Assembly (NCBI GenBank): GCA_902490445.1
Contig: CABUDZ010000034.1
Location: forward strand, 1 to 19,053
DNA: 19,053 bases
Source: an uncultured Collinsella sp.
GTDB lineage: Bacteria > Actinomycetota > Coriobacteriia > Coriobacteriales > Coriobacteriaceae
Direction of reading: 5' to 3'
Shown: in pieces, positions 1 through 6,785 of the stretch
How positions within the stretch are numbered: the first letter of the stretch is position 1
How the letters are laid out: each line of letters begins with the position of its first letter
Notes under the pieces: generated by a model
Databases searched by the model: none
What the model was told of the DNA's origin: nothing
What the model saw: the letters and a program-made list of their open reading frames with translations, nothing else
Translations under genes and position numbers: made by a program

Positions 1-38
1 GAATGGTGCGATCGCAACGTCCTATTCGAATTGATTCA

Positions 39-47
39 GGTAGATTT
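39..47 (+). repeat. isolated copy of the GGTAGATTT repeat core
   Basis: GGTAGATTT occurs here in what looks like non-coding sequence. The same nonamer forms the outer arms of two hairpins at 2530-2658. No partner arm (AAATCTACC) is seen nearby, so this copy may be chance or a relic. The surrounding stretch 1-199 holds no gene I can recognise. Confidence 0.25.
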
Positions 48-199
48 ATAGGGCTTGGTTGCGAAATTGGGGCGACTATAGCGCTCGATTGCGGTTCAAG
101 GGGCCTTGACTCGTGGTTCAGCTGGCCGAACAACTCGAAAAATGTAGGTGGGCCAACCTGCCGACTATGTGAAGCACGCGTATTTGCTCGTTTTGATGA

Positions 200-235
200 A
201 AACTAGGGTGCAGCCATAAGGCTGCGCCCTAGTTT
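200..235. terminator. Rho-independent terminator, probably for the exonuclease gene
   Basis: A 16-bp stem (arms 200-215 and 220-235, one G-T pair) closes on the 4-base loop ATAA. On the minus strand the stem is followed by a short T-rich stretch, and it lies 65 bases past the stop of the minus-strand exonuclease gene. The A run on one side and TTT on the other mean it could work in both directions. Confidence 0.75.
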
Positions 236-300
236 ACTGCGTGCCGGTGTGCCCAGACGGATTGCGCTGTGCCTGGCAGGCGCTCCCGCAGATGGATCGG

Positions 301-1269
301 TTATTTCGCGAATAGGTTCTTGAGGTTGAACTCGGCTTGGACGGTGCGGAGCATGAGGTCGGTGTCGTCCAAGCCCAGGTGCTGCTCGTTGGCGTCGGCG
401 GCGAGGGTTCCACGGCGGCGCGCCCAGTTCTCGAGCGCGGCTGGGGCGGACTCGCGGGGGAGCGAGCGCACGTCGGCGTCCAGGCTGCGGCAGATCTGGC
501 GCGAGTCGATGACGATGATCTTGCCGGCGCGGCGTGCCTCGGCGTAGCCGTCCAGGTGGATCTTGAACCAGCTGTCCTCAAAGGCGGCGTTGTGTGCCAT
601 GTACGGGTACTTCTTCATAAGCTTGAGCAGCTGCTTTTGCAGCTCTTTGTTCTCGCGGAACGGCTTTTTGCCGTCGATGTCGTCCCAGGTGATGTGGTGG
701 ATATTCGACAACGGCACATCCTCGCCGCGGTAGATGTCGGGCAGGCCGCAGTAGTGTGCCTCGGCGTCATGCGGGACGGCGTCGCTGGTGAGCTCCATGA
801 TCTCCCAGCCCACGTTGATGATATAGCCGCGCTCGGGTGCACGGCCGGTGGTCTCGATGTCGATACCGAGCACGGTGCCCTGGATGGGCTTGCGGGCGTA
901 GGCCACGCCGAGCGCGTCGCGGTCGCCGCGGATTTCGCGCATAACGGACGCGGCGGTGCGCTTTTGCATCTTGCCGATGGCGGCGCAGGTGTCGGCATCG
1001 GACAGGCCGCGCGAGAGCGTCGCGGGCGTCACGTTGCGCAGACGCGCCTCGCCAATCTGGTCGCACAGGTCGCGGTTGCGGTCGGCCAGGTCGCGCACGG
1101 TGGCAAAGTCGAAGCTGGGGTCGCCCTCGGCGGTAAAGTACTCGGTCTCGAGCACCTTGAGGGCCTCTTCGCCCTTCTGGCGCTCGGACTCCATGGCGCC
1201 GTGATCGCCATAGATAAACATAGGGATAAACGGTTGGCGTTCGTATTCGAGTGCTTGCGAAACGTTCAT
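301..1269 (-). CDS. DnaQ-like (DEDDh) 3'-5' exonuclease domain protein
   Basis: The 322-residue protein carries the three exonuclease motifs of the DnaQ/RNase T superfamily. These are GIDIETTG with D137 and E139 (Exo I), HNAAFED with D232 (Exo II), and HLGLDDTDLM with H297 and D301/D302 (Exo III). The histidine five residues before the last aspartate marks the DEDDh subtype. These residues bind two metal ions that cleave nucleotides from a DNA or RNA 3' end. The first ~130 residues are a charged, probably helical region that I cannot assign; it makes the protein longer than a bare exonuclease domain. The start is chosen because AAGGAG lies 6 bases upstream of the ATG. The gene is monocistronic, divergent from the exporter gene, and followed by the terminator at 200-235. 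The physiological substrate (proofreading, repair or RNA turnover) cannot be told from sequence. Confidence 0.88.
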   Translation of the reverse strand: MNVSQALEYERQPFIPMFIYGDHGAMESERQKGEEALKVLETEYFTAEGDPSFDFATVRDLADRNRDLCDQIGEARLRNVTPATLSRGLSDADTCAAIGKMQKRTAASVMREIRGDRDALGVAYARKPIQGTVLGIDIETTGRAPERGYIINVGWEIMELTSDAVPHDAEAHYCGLPDIYRGEDVPLSNIHHITWDDIDGKKPFRENKELQKQLLKLMKKYPYMAHNAAFEDSWFKIHLDGYAEARRAGKIIVIDSRQICRSLDADVRSLPRESAPAALENWARRRGTLAADANEQHLGLDDTDLMLRTVQAEFNLKNLFAK

Positions 1270-1329
1270 AGGCTGCTCCTTGGACGGGCCGCGTCGCGCG
1301 GCTCGGGGTTACTGAGTTGTGGCGAGATG

Positions 1330-1351
1330 ATAGTTTACCATGGGCAACTAT
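1330..1351. promoter_or_regulatory. 22-bp dyad, candidate operator for the metal exporter
   Basis: ATAGTT and AACTAT are inverted around a central CCATGG. The two halves differ only at the TA/GC pair between arm and centre. The right arm ends on the first base of the proposed -35 box (TTGGCA at 1351), so a bound protein would block RNA polymerase. A metal-sensing repressor of the MntR/DtxR class is the natural candidate given the downstream gene. That is inference; the sequence is not a recognised box. Confidence 0.45.
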
Positions 1352-1378
1352 TGGCACCGCGCCCGGGACAACTACAAT
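1351..1378 (+). promoter_or_regulatory. candidate sigma-70-type promoter of the metal exporter
   Basis: TTGGCA (1351-1356), a 16-base spacer and TACAAT (1373-1378) make a good -35/-10 pair. It lies 62 bases upstream of the exporter ATG, leaving a leader of roughly 55 bases. A second TACAAT occurs at about 1402 without a well-spaced -35 box. Confidence 0.5.
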
Positions 1379-1440
1379 ACCCTAGTTGACCGCTAGGACT
1401 TTTACAATGCTGCCGAAAGACACGAAAGGTTCCATCCTTC

Positions 1441-2529
1441 ATGGATTTGCTGATTGATATTTTGCTCGACGCCGGCAAGGACACACTGTCGCTGGTGCCG
1501 TTTTTGTTGGTGACGTATCTGGCCCTCGAGACCTTGGAGCACGTCGCGGGCGACCGCGTTAACGGGGCCATCAAGCGCGCCGGCGCCACGGGTCCCGTGG
1601 TTGGCTCGCTGCTGGGCATGGTGCCGCAGTGCGGCTTTTCGGCAATGGCGGCCACACTGTACGCCGGTCGTGTCGTGACCTTGGGCACGTTGGTGGCGGT
1701 GTTCCTTTCGACCTCCGATGAGATGCTGCCGCTGTTGCTCGCCGAGCAGGTGCCCGTGCAGACCATGGCGATGCTTTTGGCTTCGAAGGCACTGATCGCG
1801 CTGGTCACGGGCTTTATCGTGGACGCCGCCATTCGCGGCCTGCGTCGTAACGCTCGCGCGCATGCGGCGATTCGCCGCACCGTGCTGGGAACCGCGGCCA
1901 ACCCGGCCCACGTGAATTGCGCGCACGACGACCACACTGGCGGTGACATCATCGACGAGGTGGCCGAGGCGGGCGTGAGCGCCGACCACATCCACGAGCT
2001 GTGCGAGCGCGACCATTGCGGTTGTGATGAAGACGAGGACGAGCACGAACACGGACATGGCCACGATCACGGTCATGAGGGCGAATATGAACACCATGAT
2101 GGTCACGGTCACTCCCATTCCCACGAAGGGACGCCTGTCCTGTCGATTATCCGCAGCGCCATCTCCCACACCGTGCAGGTATCGGTATTCATTTTCCTGG
2201 TGACGCTGATTCTGGTTGCCGTGCTCGAGACGTTCGGCGAGTCCGCAATCGAGCAGTTCCTGCGCGGCAACGAGACGCTTGCGGTCCTGGGCTCGGCACT
2301 CGTCGGCCTGATCCCCAACTGCTCGGCCAGCGTCGTCATCACGCAACTGTACCTGGAAGGCGCGCTGCAGCTGGCCCCGATGCTCGCCGGCACGCTCATT
2401 TCCGCCGGCGTGGGTTATCTGGTGCTGTTCCGCACCAACCGCAGCGCCCGCGAAAATGCCGTGTTCCTGATTATGATGTACGTCATCGGCGCGGGCTGGG
2501 GTCTCATCCTTTCCGCCTTTGGCCTCTAA
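1441..2529 (+). CDS. putative 10-TM heavy-metal/manganese exporter with His-rich loop
   Basis: The 362-residue membrane protein resembles the putative manganese/arsenic efflux family (PF11449-type, 'putative 10TM heavy-metal exporter'). It has two halves, each with a Pro-polar-Cys motif at the start of a hydrophobic segment: MVPQCGFS near residues 60-67 and LIPNCSAS near 290-297. This pseudo-repeat is typical of two-fold symmetric permeases. Between the halves a hydrophilic loop at about residues 155-240 is extremely rich in His, Asp and Glu (densest at about 201-230) and contains CERDHCGC; it probably binds divalent metal. The start is the ATG at 1441, preceded by GAAAGG with a somewhat long spacing. 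The promoter and dyad upstream suggest metal-responsive control. The substrate is not proven: manganese, zinc or an arsenical are all possible. Confidence 0.82.
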   Translation: MDLLIDILLDAGKDTLSLVPFLLVTYLALETLEHVAGDRVNGAIKRAGATGPVVGSLLGMVPQCGFSAMAATLYAGRVVTLGTLVAVFLSTSDEMLPLLLAEQVPVQTMAMLLASKALIALVTGFIVDAAIRGLRRNARAHAAIRRTVLGTAANPAHVNCAHDDHTGGDIIDEVAEAGVSADHIHELCERDHCGCDEDEDEHEHGHGHDHGHEGEYEHHDGHGHSHSHEGTPVLSIIRSAISHTVQVSVFIFLVTLILVAVLETFGESAIEQFLRGNETLAVLGSALVGLIPNCSASVVITQLYLEGALQLAPMLAGTLISAGVGYLVLFRTNRSARENAVFLIMMYVIGAGWGLILSAFGL

Positions 2530-2580
2530 GTAGATGTTTGGGATAGGCCGTAAAAACTGGGGTATACCGTAAAATCTACC
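2530..2580. repeat. intergenic hairpin repeat unit 1 (GTAGAT...ATCTACC)
   Basis: GTAGATGTTT directly after the exporter stop pairs with AAAATCTACC at 2571-2580 with one mismatch, enclosing about 30 bases. The left arm continues as TTTGGGA, which is also found in reverse complement in unit 2 at 2643-2650. It may serve as a weak terminator for the exporter transcript. Confidence 0.5.
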
Positions 2581-2625
2581 GCCATGACTTGGGCGTTGGA
2601 TGCGCGTCAATCGCCAAAACAAATA

Positions 2626-2658
2626 GGTAGATTTCCGGACATGTCCCAAAAATCTACC
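2626..2658. repeat. intergenic hairpin repeat unit 2, near-perfect palindrome
   Basis: GGTAGATTT (2626-2634) and AAATCTACC (2650-2658) are exact inverted copies. Inside them sits the perfect palindrome GGACATGTCC (2638-2647), so nearly the whole 33 bases fold on themselves. It lies between the convergent exporter and DUF188 genes, ending 5 bases from the DUF188 stop. It may act as a bidirectional terminator and looks like a REP-type repeat family together with unit 1. Confidence 0.6.
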
Positions 2659-2662
2659 TTGG

Positions 2663-3145
2663 TTAGTGCAGCAACTCGGTGAGGTTGCGTTTAAAGCGGG
2701 CGCGGTCTTCGCTGGTAAATGCTGCCGGACCGCGAGTGCGTCCGCCGGCGCGGCGTACCTTCTTTTCCTCGTGGCGAATAAACAGCTGCATGTCGATAGT
2801 CGCCTTGTCGTACACGCGCCCGCGCACACCGATGGCGGCGGCATCGCGCCCGAGCACCATGCTCGCCAAGCCAATGTCCTGCGTCACGACCACGTCGCCC
2901 GCCTGCAGGCGTTCGACAATGGCAAAGTCGGCGCTGTCGGCGCCCGCGCTCACGTCGAGCGTCGTGACCCAAAAGCCGCGTCGCGCGTGCTCGGCATCGC
3001 GCGGGTCGTCGCGGCGAATGTGTCGTTCCAGGTTTTGCGTGCTGTTGCCGGCGATAACAACGGCGACGCCCGCCCGCCGCGCGCAGTCAATCGACTCGCG
3101 CGTGACCGGGCAGGCGTCGGCATCAATAAAGAGCGTTCGCGGCAT
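2663..3145 (-). CDS. YaiI/YqxD family protein (UPF0178, DUF188)
   Basis: The 160-residue protein begins MPRTLFIDADACPV. The DADACP signature, a later VVTQDIGLA segment and the C-terminal SEDRARFKRNL segment are characteristic of the UPF0178/DUF188 family, and the length is normal for it. The fold is thought to be related to PIN-like nucleases; the acidic residues of the N-terminal motif would fit that, but no biochemical role is established. The ATG directly abuts the stop codon of the upstream HdeD-like gene with no base between them, so the two are probably co-transcribed and translationally coupled. Confidence 0.88.
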   Translation of the reverse strand: MPRTLFIDADACPVTRESIDCARRAGVAVVIAGNSTQNLERHIRRDDPRDAEHARRGFWVTTLDVSAGADSADFAIVERLQAGDVVVTQDIGLASMVLGRDAAAIGVRGRVYDKATIDMQLFIRHEEKKVRRAGGRTRGPAAFTSEDRARFKRNLTELLH

Positions 3146-3748
3146 CTAGTGCACCAGTTTGCCAAATTGAATGGCGCGAACAATGAGCGTTACGCCAAAC
3201 ACCAGCAGCGCGGCGCCACTAAAGATGACTAGCATCTTGGCCGACCACAGCGGATAGATAAACACGAACATGCCGGCGATGATGGAGAGTGCACCGCTCA
3301 GGATGGCAAGGGCGCGGTTGGACGAAAGCTCGGACTCCAGAATGGACATGACACCTTCGACAATCCAGCCAAAGCCGGCCACGATAACCACCATCGTGGT
3401 GAGTGTCGCGGTCGAGAAGGCCTGGTTGCGCAGGATTATGACGCCGCCCAGGATAATGAGTAGGTTGGAGATGATGCTCGTCACGCGCCAGCCAGTGGGC
3501 AGCAGCGGCTCAAAAATGGCAGTGAACAGCCTGATGGCAGCGGTGATTACAAAGTAAAAACCCAGGACGGTCGTCAAAAAGACGAGGGACTTGGCGGGTG
3601 CAAAAAGCAGCGCGATGCCAGCAATGAGCGCCACGACGCCCGTGATGGCGTAGATCCAGCGCACGGCCTTGACGGCTTTGCCCGCCATACTTTTCTCGTC
3701 AAATCCAAACTGGCTCGATTTTTGGTCATCGTTCCTAAAGATACCCAT
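3146..3748 (-). CDS. HdeD-like (DUF308) integral membrane protein
   Basis: The 200-residue protein has a ~28-residue hydrophilic N-terminus, then six hydrophobic segments in hairpin pairs (about residues 33-50, 57-78, 89-106, 114-132, 145-165 and 170-192). That is the layout of the HdeD/DUF308 family. HdeD in E. coli is linked to acid resistance at high cell density; members elsewhere are mostly uncharacterised. The start is the ATG with AAGGAG 6 bases upstream. It is the first gene of a two-gene minus-strand unit with the DUF188 gene. The 235 bases upstream (3749-3983) separate it from the divergent nitroreductase gene and should hold both promoters. Confidence 0.82.
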   Translation of the reverse strand: MGIFRNDDQKSSQFGFDEKSMAGKAVKAVRWIYAITGVVALIAGIALLFAPAKSLVFLTTVLGFYFVITAAIRLFTAIFEPLLPTGWRVTSIISNLLIILGGVIILRNQAFSTATLTTMVVIVAGFGWIVEGVMSILESELSSNRALAILSGALSIIAGMFVFIYPLWSAKMLVIFSGAALLVFGVTLIVRAIQFGKLVH

Positions 3749-3983
3749 AACGTCTCCTTTCCGTGCGGCGTAAGCCTTGATCGTTACAACCAGTATCGCT
3801 TAAAGGCGCTGCCGTATGGGTCGGGGAGGGCGAAACGTAACCCAAAGGTCCCGAATTGTTTCCGTTGTTCCCCACGTCGCGGTTTTCTATTCAACAGGTG
3901 TAGAACATTGCAGCCCTGTTCGTTATTGCCTACGTTTTAGGTTAGATTTTCCTAAGGACAATTGGCTTGTATTGGGGGTCCCT

Positions 3984-4655
3984 ATGAACGAAGCAGTTCC
4001 CGAGGCACCGTCGAGTGTCGAATCGATGGCAAAGCAAGGTTGCGAAAAGCTCGGTCTGGAAGCGTTTGATGCGCTGGTCCGTCGTGCCCGTACGTGCCGT
4101 CGCTTTGACGAGTCTATGCGCGTGCCGCGCGAGTTTTTGCTCGAGCTGGCGGAACTGGCGCACCTGGCTCCCTGCGGCGCCAATGCTCAGCGTCTGCGCT
4201 TTCACGTGGTGAGCGGTGCAGAGGACTGCGCGCGTGTATTTGACGAGCTTGCATGGGCCGGTGCGCTCAAGGATTGGCCGGGTCCCGATGAGGGCGAGCG
4301 CCCGACCGGCTACATCGCGATTCTTGCTGAGCGCGCCGTTCCGGGCAAGCCCGCCGCTCCCATTACCGATGTCGACACGGGCATTACCGCGCAGACGATG
4401 ATGCTCGCCGCCCGCAGCGCCACGCCCGAGGTGGCAGCCTGCATGTTCAAGGCCTTTACGCCCCACGCGATCGATGCCACGGGGCTCGATAACGACAAGT
4501 ATGAGCTCAAGCTGATCATGGCGTTTGGCATTCCGGCCGAGACACAGGTGATCGATGCGATCGATTCCAACCCCGACGGCTCCATCAATTATTGGCGCGA
4601 CGAAGCGCGGGTGCACCACGTACCCAAGCGTCCGCTTGCCGACGTGCTGCTGTAG
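3984..4655 (+). CDS. nitroreductase family protein
   Basis: The frame is open from further upstream, but the ATG at 3984 (MNEAVPEAP...) is preferred because it follows a G-rich Shine-Dalgarno-like GGGGG and the residues before it look non-coding. The 223-residue protein has ARTCRRFDESMRVPREFLLEL followed by ELAHLAPCGANAQRLRFHVV. This matches the N-terminal FMN-binding pattern of nitroreductases (R-S/C-R-x-F and the A-P-S/C-x-x-N-x-Q segment). A later segment IMAFGIPAETQVIDAI matches the usual lxlGyp region. Such enzymes are FMN-dependent NAD(P)H oxidoreductases of the cytoplasm acting on quinones, nitroaromatics or related acceptors; the substrate here is unknown. It precedes the phosphatase pair on the same strand but is separated from it by a hairpin. 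Confidence 0.82.
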   Translation: MNEAVPEAPSSVESMAKQGCEKLGLEAFDALVRRARTCRRFDESMRVPREFLLELAELAHLAPCGANAQRLRFHVVSGAEDCARVFDELAWAGALKDWPGPDEGERPTGYIAILAERAVPGKPAAPITDVDTGITAQTMMLAARSATPEVAACMFKAFTPHAIDATGLDNDKYELKLIMAFGIPAETQVIDAIDSNPDGSINYWRDEARVHHVPKRPLADVLL

Positions 4656-4690
4656 TTGTGCGTCGTTGCGGTGCAATCCGGCGGCAAAAT

Positions 4691-4721
4691 CACCACAAAG
4701 GCTCCTGTCCCCTTTGTGGTG
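4691..4721. repeat. 11-bp perfect inverted repeat in the phosphatase leader
   Basis: CACCACAAAGG (4691-4701) and CCTTTGTGGTG (4711-4721) are exact inverted copies around a 9-base loop. The hairpin ends about 5 bases before the ribosome binding site of the first phosphatase. It could terminate nitroreductase transcription weakly, structure the leader, or be a dispersed REP-like repeat. Confidence 0.6.
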
Positions 4722-4725
4722 GTAC

Positions 4726-4735
4726 GAGGGGAGGG
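4726..4735 (+). promoter_or_regulatory. ribosome binding site fixing a GTG start
   Basis: GAGGGGAGGG lies 3 bases before GTG at 4739 and supports that codon as start. The alternative upstream starts in the same frame lie in the hairpin or in the nitroreductase gene. Confidence 0.65.
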
Positions 4736-4738
4736 TGT

Positions 4739-5281
4739 GTGGCAGATCTGTATTTGGTGCGGCATGGGCAGACTGAGCTCAATGTGCAGAGCATTTTGCA
4801 GGGCTGGCACGATTCGCCGCTTACGGCGCGCGGGCGCGAGCAGGCGCTGACGGCGCGTACGGCGTTTGCGGCGCGTGGCGTGGCCTTTGATCGTGTGTAT
4901 TCCTCGCCGTTGGGCCGGGCGCGGCATACGGCCGAGCTTATCGTTGGCGAGGGCCGTTCCATTGAGCTGGTCGATGACCTGCGTGAGTGGCATTTTGGCT
5001 CGCTGGAGGGCACATCAAATCGCGAGATGCCGCCGCAGCCCTGGGGCGATTATCCGGTGGCCTTTGGCGGCGAGTCGGAAGTGCAGCTTCAGTCGCGCAT
5101 GGTCGCGGCGCTGTCCCGCATCATGGCCAGGCCGCAGCACGACTGCGTGCTGGCGGTTTCCCACGGCTCAGCCTGCCAGGAGTTTCTTGAGTATGTGACT
5201 GGCGGGGGAGAGCTGCCCGACAACGGTGCCGTGCTTCATTTTGGCTATTGCGATGGGGCGTTTTCGCTCTTGGGTTGGTAA
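4739..5281 (+). CDS. histidine phosphatase family protein (first of a tandem pair)
   Basis: From the GTG at 4739 the protein is 180 residues. It has the histidine phosphatase (phosphoglycerate mutase-like) signature LVRHGQTELN with catalytic H9, the PLTARGREQA segment, SSPLGRARHTA with the second conserved arginine, REWHFGSLEG with the acidic residue, and VSHGSA with the second histidine H142. These enzymes pass a phosphate through the first histidine, and act as small-molecule or protein phosphatases in the cytoplasm. The substrate is not readable; a PhoE/CobC-like role is possible. It is followed after 17 bases by a paralogue in the same direction, so the two form an operon. Confidence 0.85.
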   Translation: MADLYLVRHGQTELNVQSILQGWHDSPLTARGREQALTARTAFAARGVAFDRVYSSPLGRARHTAELIVGEGRSIELVDDLREWHFGSLEGTSNREMPPQPWGDYPVAFGGESEVQLQSRMVAALSRIMARPQHDCVLAVSHGSACQEFLEYVTGGGELPDNGAVLHFGYCDGAFSLLGW

Positions 5282-5298
5282 CGAACGAAAGGGCCCCT

Positions 5299-5934
5299 AT
5301 GAATAAAGATCTGTATCTGGTTCGTCATGGACAGACGATATTTAATCTCAAGCGCATTATTCAGGGGTGGAGTGACTCGCCGCTCACACAGCTGGGCTGC
5401 GATCAGGCGGCGCGTGCCGGCATGTTCTTGCGTGCGCGCGGCATTGAGCCCGACCACGCCTACACCTCTACGCTGCACCGCACCGAACAGACCATCGCCA
5501 ACCTGTGGTCGGGTATGACGTACGAGCGCCTGGACGGTCTGCGCGAGTGGTTCTTTGGCGACTTTGAGGCCGAGCGCGTGATGCTTATGCCCGAGCGCCC
5601 GTGGCGCGATTTCTATCGCCAGTTTGGCGGTGAGGGCCAGATGCAGGTGCGCGAGCGCATGGTGACGACGCTGACCGATCTTATGCGACGCCCGGACCAT
5701 TCGTGCGTGCTCGCGGTGAGCCACGGGTCGGCCATCAAGGAGTTTTTGGATCACGTGAAGGGCACGGAGGCCGACGAGCGCGAGCGCGTGCCGGGCAACT
5801 GCTCGGTGCTGCATTTCGTGTTTGACGATACGACCGATACGTTTGAACTGGTTGAGATCTTTACGCAGGAAGGCTACGCGCGCGAGCTGGGGCTTGAGCC
5901 GCTCGTGGCTGCCGCGGGTCCGCAGCGCGGGTAG
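5299..5934 (+). CDS. histidine phosphatase family protein (second of a tandem pair)
   Basis: The ATG at 5299 is preferred: GAAAGGG precedes it, and the first phosphatase stops at 5281. The 211-residue protein opens MNKDLYLVRHGQTIFN with catalytic H10 and keeps the second histidine at H142 in VSHGSAIKEF. The stretches between (IIQGWSDSPLTQLG, LREWFFGDFEAE) align closely with the upstream gene, so the pair arose by tandem duplication. It is about 30 residues longer than its neighbour, mostly at the C-terminus (from ELVEIFTQEGY). Reaction class as for its paralogue; distinct substrates are likely but not visible. A strong terminator follows at 5981-6017. Confidence 0.85.
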   Translation: MNKDLYLVRHGQTIFNLKRIIQGWSDSPLTQLGCDQAARAGMFLRARGIEPDHAYTSTLHRTEQTIANLWSGMTYERLDGLREWFFGDFEAERVMLMPERPWRDFYRQFGGEGQMQVRERMVTTLTDLMRRPDHSCVLAVSHGSAIKEFLDHVKGTEADERERVPGNCSVLHFVFDDTTDTFELVEIFTQEGYARELGLEPLVAAAGPQRG

Positions 5935-5980
5935 TTTGGGCGTGGCGGTGCGGGTCGCCGACTTACTTCTCGACGCAAAA

Positions 5981-6017
5981 GGGGCGGAGATGCATGTACC
6001 TGCTGCATCTCCGCCCC
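5981..6017. terminator. bidirectional Rho-independent terminator
   Basis: A perfect 14-bp GC-rich stem (5981-5994 with 6004-6017) encloses a 9-base loop. AAAA precedes it, giving TTTT on the minus strand, and a T-rich TGTTTGTTG follows on the plus strand. It sits between the convergent phosphatase and DUF1015-like genes and should stop both transcripts. Confidence 0.85.
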
Positions 6018-6062
6018 CTGTTTGTTGAGCTGCCGATTTTTGTGCTGGGCGGTCTGGTCTTG

Positions 6063-6746
6063 CTAGAACCGCGCGACCTGGTGCGTGAGCAGACCTGTCG
6101 GAACTTGCGGCGCGGCGCCGCTGACCTGCGCGGCGGGGAAGAGCACGGCAACGGTAAAGTTGAACGGCTCCTTGCCGGTGTACGTTCCGGCGGCACGGGC
6201 CTCATCGGCCAGCAGCTGCGACGCCCCGGTCAGAGCGGCGGCGTAGGCGGGGTCGTCGGTCAGTGCCGGCTCCGGTGCTTGGTCGAGCATAGCGCGGATG
6301 GCCCCGACGGCGTCCTCGCGCTTGACCTCCCACGCGCGGTGCGTAATGCCCGCGGGGTCGGTGACGGCGTAGAGCGACGCGCCCTCTTTGGCGGCGCCCA
6401 GGATGATATCCATGACGGGCGAGGCCTCGTAGGCGAGCGACACGGGGCGCGGCTGCACCTTGAGCTCGGCGATCGCGCGCGCGGCGGCGGCCACGTCGGC
6501 GCTGGCATCGCCCTTGCCGTCCGCAAGTACACTCGTCGGGCAGATCGCCACGACACCCGTCACGCGTCCCGGCTCGCCCGAGCATTCGTACACGTAATAC
6601 GCCGCACCCGGGTCCTTGAGCATCAGGCCATCGGCAAGGGCTCCGCGCAGAGCATCGTTGCCGCTCAGGATGCTGCCCATTGCAGGCAGCGCCTCGAGTA
6701 CGCGGTCCTGAGCCGGGCGGATGCAGGGAAACGGAAGTGCTTTCAT
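6063..6746 (-). CDS. short DUF1015-like protein
   Basis: The 227-residue protein has a segment AAYYVYECSGEPGRVTGVVA and later VSLAYEASPVMDIILGAA, ASLYAVTDPAGITHRAWEV. These resemble in order and spacing the pieces of DUF1015 proteins (a YYlYrl...qTGvva segment, then gPifLaY..., aplydf...dGi.HrvW). Typical DUF1015 proteins are roughly 400 residues and carry a conserved KKHE-type segment in the middle; neither that segment nor the N- and C-terminal parts are seen here, so this looks like an internally shortened relative. The function of the family is not settled; it is often found beside serA/serC, which are 3 kb away on the same strand here. The start is the ATG with AGGA 7 bases upstream. It lies 39 bases after the M20 peptidase gene, so they are probably co-transcribed. 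Confidence 0.6.
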   Translation of the reverse strand: MKALPFPCIRPAQDRVLEALPAMGSILSGNDALRGALADGLMLKDPGAAYYVYECSGEPGRVTGVVAICPTSVLADGKGDASADVAAAARAIAELKVQPRPVSLAYEASPVMDIILGAAKEGASLYAVTDPAGITHRAWEVKREDAVGAIRAMLDQAPEPALTDDPAYAAALTGASQLLADEARAAGTYTGKEPFNFTVAVLFPAAQVSGAAPQVPTGLLTHQVARF

Positions 6747-6785
6747 GGGCGGTCCTAACGCACGAGTCGGTTTGTTCGCGGCTTA

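Noticed and set aside
3..206. 67-residue plus-strand frame at the left edge
   Set aside because: No recognisable domain, no ribosome binding site visible, and its stop lies inside the stem of the terminator at 200-235. It may be the tail of an upstream gene but nothing supports that.
337..1389. 350-residue plus-strand frame
   Set aside because: Antisense to the exonuclease gene; Val/Gly/Ala-rich composition typical of a mirror frame in GC-rich DNA.
1402..2874. 490-residue minus-strand frame
   Set aside because: Antisense to the exporter, with a low-complexity Arg/His-rich composition; the exporter on the other strand has clear membrane and family features.
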